Shown here: in pieces, positions 21,720-26,848 of the stretch
How positions within the stretch are numbered: position 1 is the stretch's first letter
Layout of the letters: the number at the start of each line of letters is the position of its first letter
Assembly: GCA_018826645.1 (NCBI GenBank)
Contig: JAHJZF010000045.1
Location: 1 to 26,848 of the forward strand
DNA length: 26,848 nucleotides
Direction of reading: 5' to 3'
Source of the DNA: Patescibacteria group bacterium
GTDB lineage: Bacteria > Patescibacteriota > Minisyncoccia > UBA6257 > Colwellbacteraceae
Translations under genes and position numbers: made by a program
The notes under the pieces: generated by a model
What the model was told of the DNA's origin: nothing
Databases searched by the model: none
The model's input: only the letters and a program-made list of their open reading frames with translations

Positions 21720-22823
21720 TTAATTATGTGCACTCTTTACCGCTTCGGCAACTAGTGTTTTAAATTGCTTCTTAAAGTTATCTTTTGAGAATCTCTCGGC
21801 GGTTTTGGCTACTTGAGCTGGGTCAAACGCCATTTTCTCAAATCTTCTAACGGCGTTTACGATACTGTCTTCAGTCTGTTCATTGAATAAAATGCCATTG
21901 ATGCCATCTTGGATGATTTCGGCAGTTCCACCTGCGTTATATCCGATGACTGGCGTACCGCAGGCAATAGATTCTACTGTCACAAGGCCGAAGTCTTCGA
22001 CTTGAGGCACAATCGATGCTCTGGCACCAGAGATTATCTCACGAAGAAGGTTTTCGTCTTCAACAAAAGAAATATATTCACACTCATCAGTTTCGTTTAT
22101 AAGTTTTTTAACCACGTTTTCTTCTGGACCGGTTCCAATTACTTTTAGAGGAAGCCCCATTTTCTTAAATGCCCTAATGACCATGGGGAATTTTTTATAA
22201 TGAATTATTCTGCCGTAAATCAGAAAGTAGTCACGTTTCTTCATCTTGGGGTCGTAATAAAAGACGTGGTCTTCAATGGGAGGATTAATGACTGTCGCCT
22301 CGCGATTGTAGAAATTTTTTATTTTCCTTGCTATGTGGTTTGAGTTAGCGAGAAGATAATCGGGTTTTTGAGAGAATCTTTTATCTTGGAAACGCACATA
22401 TTGGATAGCGGGCATACCTGCCCATATCAAAGGTCTGGGGAAAAGGTCGGGAAGATATGTCCACGGCTCCCAAGCATATCGAAGGGGAGAGTGAATATAT
22501 GAAATATGAATACCGTTTTTGTATTTAACACCTTTTACGAACCCCATAGTGTTTGTGATAATAAGATCGTATTTATCTCCTAAGTCCAAGCTTTCAGCAG
22601 CGTGTCCCAGGATTGGAATAAAGAAACGATGTCTTTTTCTAATAAAAGATTTATTTGCGAAGCTTGTGTGAATTTCTTTGCCATCGAGAAGATGCCCAAG
22701 AGAACGGGGTTCATAAAGTAGAGTATAAATTGGCGCCTCGGGGAACATTTCAATAAGGTTAAGCAATACCCTTTCTTGGCCCCCGAATTGGTCCAAATAA
22801 TCGTGAACTAGAGCTACGCGCAT
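21720..22823 (-). CDS. GT4-family glycosyltransferase
   Basis: A 367-residue GT-B retaining glycosyltransferase that adds a sugar to a surface polysaccharide or glycolipid. The start at 22823 gives MRVALVHDYLDQFGGQERVL, the typical GT4 opening with the GG-x-E donor/acceptor loop; an earlier in-frame ATG (22853) would overlap the divergent promoter. C-terminal features are INPPIEDHVFYY, FLIYGRIIHYKKFPMVIRAF, LKVIGTGPEE, and the donor-site E-x7-E motif in EDFGLVTVESIACGTPVIGY followed by NAGGTAEII. The donor and acceptor cannot be told from sequence. It is divergent from the sugar phosphotransferase gene, with 36 bases between start codons. Confidence 0.92.
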   Translation of the reverse strand: MRVALVHDYLDQFGGQERVLLNLIEMFPEAPIYTLLYEPRSLGHLLDGKEIHTSFANKSFIRKRHRFFIPILGHAAESLDLGDKYDLIITNTMGFVKGVKYKNGIHISYIHSPLRYAWEPWTYLPDLFPRPLIWAGMPAIQYVRFQDKRFSQKPDYLLANSNHIARKIKNFYNREATVINPPIEDHVFYYDPKMKKRDYFLIYGRIIHYKKFPMVIRAFKKMGLPLKVIGTGPEENVVKKLINETDECEYISFVEDENLLREIISGARASIVPQVEDFGLVTVESIACGTPVIGYNAGGTAEIIQDGINGILFNEQTEDSIVNAVRRFEKMAFDPAQVAKTAERFSKDNFKKQFKTLVAEAVKSAHN

Positions 22824-22836
22824 AGTTTGTTTAACG

Positions 22837-22845
22837 TGATATAAT
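22837..22845 (+). promoter_or_regulatory. Extended -10 promoter of the sugar phosphotransferase gene
   Basis: TG, one base, then perfect TATAAT (22840-22845) forms an extended -10, which can work without a -35; none is evident. The ATG at 22860 is 14 bases downstream, so the leader would be about seven bases with no SD. Confidence 0.55.
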
Positions 22846-22859
22846 CTTATCACTTAGTG

Positions 22860-23462
22860 ATGAGATACCCTCTGTGGAAAAGAATTTTTGATATATTTGG
22901 AAGCCTTCTAGGTCTTTTAATTTTTTTACCCTTAACGCCTTTTATTGCCATAGCCATTAAGCTTGATAGTAAGGGGCCTGTGATTGAGAGATTAGATAGA
23001 ATTAGCGAAGGCAGAATAATCAAGGTATATAAGTTCCGTTCGATGATTGAGAATGCTGGAGCCTTAAAACCTCAATTAGCGCACCTTAACGAACGTAAAG
23101 ATGGACCACTCTTTAAGATTAAAAAAGATCCACGCGTAACGAGGGTAGGTAAGCTTATAAGAAGAATCCGGGTTGATGAAGCCCCTCAGCTTATAAATGT
23201 TTTAAAAGGTGAGTTGGCGCTAATAGGGCCACGTCCCAGAGAGCCAGAAGAGGCTAGACAATATCCGCAAGAGTACAAACGCATTATAGAATTTCGTAAT
23301 GGCGTGACGGGCTTCTCGCAGGTTAATGGAGCCTCTAGCCTGCCATTTTTAAAAGAACTTGAATTGGATAAATATTATGTTGAAAATTTCTCTTTTTGGC
23401 TGGATTTTAAGATTTTTTTTAAGACTATAGTCATTTTATTTTTCGACCCCACCGCCGTATGA
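22860..23462 (+). CDS. Undecaprenyl-phosphate sugar phosphotransferase (bacterial sugar transferase)
   Basis: A 200-residue monotopic initiating phosphoglycosyl transferase that moves a sugar-1-phosphate from an NDP-sugar to undecaprenyl phosphate at the cytoplasmic membrane face, starting repeat-unit synthesis. Visible are the N-terminal WKRIFDIFGSLLGLLIFLPL re-entrant helix, KLDSKGPVIE, VYKFRSMIENA, GKLIRRIRVDEAPQLINVLK followed by GELALIGPRP, and FRNGVTGFSQVNG. The Asp-Glu catalytic pair is in RVDEAPQ. The QR segment after GPVI is slightly changed (ERLDRISEGRI). A GTG codon directly precedes the ATG and would add one residue. It is a minimal form without the N-terminal transmembrane bundle of WbaP/WcaJ. 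Confidence 0.93.
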   Translation: MRYPLWKRIFDIFGSLLGLLIFLPLTPFIAIAIKLDSKGPVIERLDRISEGRIIKVYKFRSMIENAGALKPQLAHLNERKDGPLFKIKKDPRVTRVGKLIRRIRVDEAPQLINVLKGELALIGPRPREPEEARQYPQEYKRIIEFRNGVTGFSQVNGASSLPFLKELELDKYYVENFSFWLDFKIFFKTIVILFFDPTAV

Positions 23463-23463
23463 T
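23458..23463 (+). promoter_or_regulatory. Possible -10 box TATGAT six bases before the DUF4012 start
   Basis: TATGAT overlaps the TGA stop of the sugar transferase (23460-23462) and lies six bases before the ATG at 23470. It would give a leaderless mRNA in addition to readthrough from the upstream gene. Confidence 0.35.
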
Positions 23464-23469
23464 AATTAT

Positions 23470-25434
23470 ATGAGTTTCAATAACGGTCGAATGGTGGCCG
23501 ATATTAGGCACCCCAAAGAGGGAAAGCCAGAGCATCGTCAAACAAAAAAACCAAAGAAGAAAGGTTTGAGTGTCTCAAAACGTTTGGCAATATTGTTCTT
23601 ATTTATTGTTTTGGTAGTAGCTTCTGTTCTTTTTACCGTAAATATTAGAAATAGCGCTAAGAACATATATCGTAGTTTTAAAGACCTTACAGGAAATGTT
23701 TCAAATTTTGGAGGTCTTGGGTTTGAGATCTCGCTTGATTCAATAGAACAGGACTTGGACGATTTGGGTAGAAAAGCGCAATTTTTAAGCCTCGCTCCAC
23801 AACTTAAAGAAATACCCGGAGCCATAGGAGATTTGAAAGAGATTATTTCAGTAGTTGCTAACCTTGGCAGAGTTTTTTCGGGACTTAGAGAAGATGGACT
23901 CTCTCTTGCTTTTGATGGTAGGGGAGAAGAGCTTATCGGAGCTTTGAAGTTGATGAGGTTTGATTTGAATCGTTTGAAAGAAGTTAGCGACAGTTTGGTG
24001 GAGAGGGTTAATAGTATTAGTTCTTATGGTAAAGAGGTTGCCTCTTTGGGAGAGCAATTAATTGATTTAGAGAACAGGTTGGACGTTCTGATTAACTTCT
24101 TAGATGTTCCAGAAAAAAAGAACTTAGTAATACTTTTCGAAAACCCTTCCGAACTTAGGCCTTCGGGAGGGTTCGCCGGGAGCTATGGGGTGTTAGTCCT
24201 AGAAAGGGGAGGTATTGAGAACCTAGAGGTAAATGATATTTATTATCCAGATAAGTTTTTAAAGAAAAAAATTATTCCACCCTTTCAGTTGCAGGGCATT
24301 ACTCCTAATTGGGGAGCGCGGGATACGAATTGGTTTTTTGACTTCGCTGATTCTTCAAAGAAGCTTTTAGAATATTTAGAGGCGTCTGAAGTCTATCAAA
24401 AGGACAGCATACGTTTTGATGGCGTAATTGCTTTGAACGTTAGGGTGGTCGAAGATATTTTGCGCTTAACGGGGCCTATCGATATCCCTGAATATGGCAT
24501 GTCTCTCAATAGCAATAACTTTTTAAGAGAAATACAGGAACAGGTCGTAGCAGATAGGGTTCCGGGAGAGAATCCTAAAGAGGTGTTAAAATTTGCTGTC
24601 CCAGCTCTTATCGATGCTTTGGGCAAGCTCGATGGTGAAAAGAAAGGGGGGCTTATAGATGTTTTTATGGCTCATGCAAAGAGTAAGGATATCAAATTTT
24701 ATTTTAGAGACAGTTCTATGGAAGAGATGGTCGTAGATATGGGCTCTGGTGGCAGAGACTACGAACTGCCTAAAGATTTCACGGGAGATTATCTAGCTGT
24801 GGTAAATGCAAATGTGGCTGGAGGCAAAACGGATGTTTTTGTTGACCAGAACGTGACACTAGAGAGCACGATAGATGCTAATGGGGTCGTCCAAAATAAA
24901 CTTTTGATTACAAGGCGCCATAGGGGAGGAAGTGAGCCGGAAGTGTTTTATAACCAGACTAATCAGAATTTCTTGCGCATTTTTACGCTCCCTGGAATCA
25001 TCCTGGATTACATAGAAGGTGGGACTCGAAAAGACGTCAAACCATTAGTTACGTATGTCGGGAGTGAATACGTCAAGGATCAAGACTTGTCAGAGCTAGA
25101 AGAGACGCGTACCCTTCTAGCTACTCCAGTTGATGGATATGTTGAGAGATACACTTATTCCGGTAAGAGGATATTCGGAACATGGTTTAATTTAGAGCCA
25201 GGCGAAAGTAAGTCTCTAGAGTTTCGATATGGTGGACAGAGAGTCTCGCTCGTAGATGGTCAGAAATACAAATTCGTATTAGACAAGCAGTCTGGAAGCG
25301 AAATGCAATTTGAATATAGTATTGTCGCGCCCGAAGGCTTTGTGTGGTCTGAAACGGGTAATGCTCGGTTTCAATATCGCGAGAGAGTCCTACCCGCTAG
25401 AATTGAAATAGACCTAACGCTTAAAAAGAAATAA
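23470..25434 (+). CDS. DUF4012 membrane-anchored extracellular protein
   Basis: A 654-residue protein with a basic cytoplasmic N-terminus (KPKKKGLSVSKR), one membrane helix near 40-62 (LAILFLFIVLVVASVLFTVN) and a long extracellular part. Residues of about 65-215 are helical and rich in heptad-like leucines. The DUF4012 domain follows with its diagnostic KNLVILFENPSELRPSGGFAG and SYGVLVLERG near 217-245, then DTNWFFDFADSS, RFDGVIALNVRVVEDILRLTG near 316-336 and a beta-rich C-terminus (VERYTYSGKRIFGTW). DUF4012 proteins occur in polysaccharide loci of Gram-positive bacteria and Patescibacteria and share resemblance to LytR-CpsA-Psr-neighbouring proteins, but no enzyme activity is known to me. 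Position right after the sugar phosphotransferase supports a role in surface polymer assembly. Confidence 0.88.
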   Translation: MSFNNGRMVADIRHPKEGKPEHRQTKKPKKKGLSVSKRLAILFLFIVLVVASVLFTVNIRNSAKNIYRSFKDLTGNVSNFGGLGFEISLDSIEQDLDDLGRKAQFLSLAPQLKEIPGAIGDLKEIISVVANLGRVFSGLREDGLSLAFDGRGEELIGALKLMRFDLNRLKEVSDSLVERVNSISSYGKEVASLGEQLIDLENRLDVLINFLDVPEKKNLVILFENPSELRPSGGFAGSYGVLVLERGGIENLEVNDIYYPDKFLKKKIIPPFQLQGITPNWGARDTNWFFDFADSSKKLLEYLEASEVYQKDSIRFDGVIALNVRVVEDILRLTGPIDIPEYGMSLNSNNFLREIQEQVVADRVPGENPKEVLKFAVPALIDALGKLDGEKKGGLIDVFMAHAKSKDIKFYFRDSSMEEMVVDMGSGGRDYELPKDFTGDYLAVVNANVAGGKTDVFVDQNVTLESTIDANGVVQNKLLITRRHRGGSEPEVFYNQTNQNFLRIFTLPGIILDYIEGGTRKDVKPLVTYVGSEYVKDQDLSELEETRTLLATPVDGYVERYTYSGKRIFGTWFNLEPGESKSLEFRYGGQRVSLVDGQKYKFVLDKQSGSEMQFEYSIVAPEGFVWSETGNARFQYRERVLPARIEIDLTLKKK

Positions 25435-26848
25435 TGAATATTAGAAATTTTGTCATCATTGCTCATATCGATCACGGTAAAAGCACCCTAGCAGATAGGT
25501 TGCTTGAAGTTACGGGTACGGTTTCTAAGCGCGAGATGAAAGAGCAATATCTTGACTCAATGGAGCTTGAGAGGGAAAGAGGCATCACAATCAAGATGGC
25601 TCCAGTAAGGATGGTATATAAAGATACTATTTTGAACCTTATAGACACTCCTGGCCATAGTGATTTTTCATACGAAGTGTCTCGCGCCCTTAAGGCTGTA
25701 GATGGGGCGGTCTTGTTAGTTGATGCGATGCAAGGTATTCAAGCGCAGACGTTGGCTAACTTAGAGATGGCCAGGGAGAGTGGTCTTAAGGTGATAGGAG
25801 CCCTCAATAAAATAGACATGAATCCATTGGGGGTAGATGAGCTGGAGCAAGAGTTGGCAGAGTTAATTGATAGCCCAGTTGAATCTATCCATAAAATTTC
25901 AGCCAAAACAGGAGAGGGCGTTGAGGGCCTATTAGATAGTATCATCGAAGATTTCCCAATGCCGAAAGCATTGCCCCATGAATCAGCACTTATATTCAGT
26001 TCTCTCTACGATGAGCACAAGGGCATCATCGCTTTTGTTAGGATTTTTGGCGGATTTTTTAAAAGAGACCAGAAGACGATACTTCAAGCCTTTAAAGAGA
26101 ATTTCAAAGTTAAAGAGGTAGGATATTTCGTTCCTGAATTGCGAGTGATAGATAAGCTTTCCGAAGGAGAAATCGGTTATATCGCGACAGGGCTTAAGGA
26201 TCCCGAGAAAATAAGGATAGGAGACACTATTGGTGCGGATGCCTTGCCGGGTTTTAAGGTCCCAAGGCCAGTGGTTTTCGTATCTTTGTATCCAGATGCC
26301 GGTGGTGGTTATGACGACCTAGAAGTCGCTCTTGAGAAGCTCAAGCTTAATGATTCGTCTTTAGATTTTATGCCCGATTCTAGTCAGGTTCTGGGGAGAG
26401 GATTTAGGTGTGGGTTTTTAGGGCGCCTACATTTTGAAATAACGATGCAAAGACTCGAACGAGAGTTTGGGTTGGAGACGGTCAATAGTTTCCCATCGGT
26501 TGCTTACAAGGTTGTCTCTAGGGGAGGGAAAGAGGTTTTGGTTGAGAGTGCAGGAGATTTTCCTGACGACTATGAGAAAAGTTTTGAGCCGATGGTAAAG
26601 TTAAGTATCTTGACCCCTAGTAGATATTTAGGAGCAGTTTTAGGATTGAGCGAGGTTTTTCGTCTTAAAGAGATAGAGACAGACAATGCAGGGCGAAATA
26701 TTAGAGTGACCGCAAAGCTTCCGTTGGCAGAATTGATTTTAGATTTTGACGATAGATTAAAGTCTATTTCACAGGGTTTTGCTTCTTTTAGTTATGAATT
26801 CGATGATTATGTTGAGGCGGATCTTAGAAGAATGGATATATTAGTGGC
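25434..26848 (+). CDS. lepA: Elongation factor 4 (LepA), 3' end cut by window
   Basis: The first 471 residues of the ribosomal back-translocase-like GTPase LepA/EF4 (E. coli 599). The ATG shares its A with the DUF4012 TAA stop (TAATG), implying coupled translation. G motifs are complete: AHIDHGKST (G1), RGITIK (G2), DTPGHSDF (G3), NKID (G4) and SAKTG (G5). Further LepA features are LPGFKVPRPVVFVSLYPDAG and LNDSSLDFMPDSSQVLGRGF followed by RCGFLGRLHFEI. Most LepA proteins read DTPGHVDF, so the Ser after the catalytic His region is a small deviation. The frame is still open at the window end, and the C-terminal LepA-specific domain lies outside. Confidence 0.97.
   Translation, partial: MNIRNFVIIAHIDHGKSTLADRLLEVTGTVSKREMKEQYLDSMELERERGITIKMAPVRMVYKDTILNLIDTPGHSDFSYEVSRALKAVDGAVLLVDAMQGIQAQTLANLEMARESGLKVIGALNKIDMNPLGVDELEQELAELIDSPVESIHKISAKTGEGVEGLLDSIIEDFPMPKALPHESALIFSSLYDEHKGIIAFVRIFGGFFKRDQKTILQAFKENFKVKEVGYFVPELRVIDKLSEGEIGYIATGLKDPEKIRIGDTIGADALPGFKVPRPVVFVSLYPDAGGGYDDLEVALEKLKLNDSSLDFMPDSSQVLGRGFRCGFLGRLHFEITMQRLEREFGLETVNSFPSVAYKVVSRGGKEVLVESAGDFPDDYEKSFEPMVKLSILTPSRYLGAVLGLSEVFRLKEIETDNAGRNIRVTAKLPLAELILDFDDRLKSISQGFASFSYEFDDYVEADLRRMDILV

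Noticed and set aside
1..26848. CRISPR array, tRNA/rRNA genes, insertion sequences, prophage
   Set aside because: No spaced direct repeats, no recognisable tRNA T-arm plus acceptor pairing, no transposase, integrase or phage structural genes were seen.
1..26848. Alternative genetic code (UGA as Gly)
   Set aside because: TGA serves as a normal stop in several genes and no conserved gene has an in-frame TGA.

Overview
The window looks like a chromosomal segment of a Candidate Phyla Radiation (Patescibacteria) bacterium, probably of the Parcubacteria group. The evidence is the AT-rich composition, very tight gene packing, short versions of housekeeping proteins, and several families common in that group (DUF5652, DUF4012, a VirD4-N-terminus-like membrane protein, DUF389, DUF167, a bacterial PH-domain protein). 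TGA is used as a stop (for example ychF, and the sugar transferase at 22860-23462), so this is the standard bacterial code and not the UGA-Gly code of Gracilibacteria. No rRNA, tRNA, CRISPR array, insertion sequence or prophage was seen.

Layout. 1-2254: 3' part of ychF, a GC-rich structured intergenic element with a consensus promoter on the minus strand, then a three-gene overlapping operon (small membrane protein, PH-domain protein, small soluble protein). 2251-2903: a GC-richer orphan gene with its own promoter, Shine-Dalgarno (SD) sequence and terminator. 2915-4354: a minus-strand GuaB1-type IMP dehydrogenase/GMP reductase. 4417-7995: DUF5652 protein, endonuclease IV, DUF389 membrane protein, DUF167 protein, sugar nucleotidyltransferase and a one-TM protein. 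8003-8107: a second GC-rich structured element. 8118-15012: murB, glycerate 2-kinase, PEP synthase, D-lactate dehydrogenase and enolase. 15009-18399: a divergent pair, a CelD/BioF2-like acyltransferase and an 811-residue protein of two fused ATP-grasp ligases. 18518-21409: hpf-secA. 21414-25434: a surface-polysaccharide block (orphan small basic protein, GT4 glycosyltransferase, undecaprenyl-phosphate sugar phosphotransferase, DUF4012 protein). 25434-end: 5' part of lepA.

How the genes work together. Glycerate kinase, enolase, PEP synthase and D-LDH would together connect glycerate and 2-phosphoglycerate through PEP and pyruvate to D-lactate, a compact fermentative end-section of glycolysis. 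MurB and the polysaccharide genes belong to envelope building. The acyltransferase/dual-ligase pair is the best candidate for an undescribed function: it has the parts to join amino acids or peptides without ribosomes and then acylate or transfer them.

Expression signals stand out. Most native genes have no SD sequence, and several have a TATAAT-like -10 box only 6-11 bases before the start codon, implying leaderless or near-leaderless mRNAs. The GC-richer orphan genes instead carry clear SD sequences and strong hairpins, as if they follow different expression rules or came from elsewhere.
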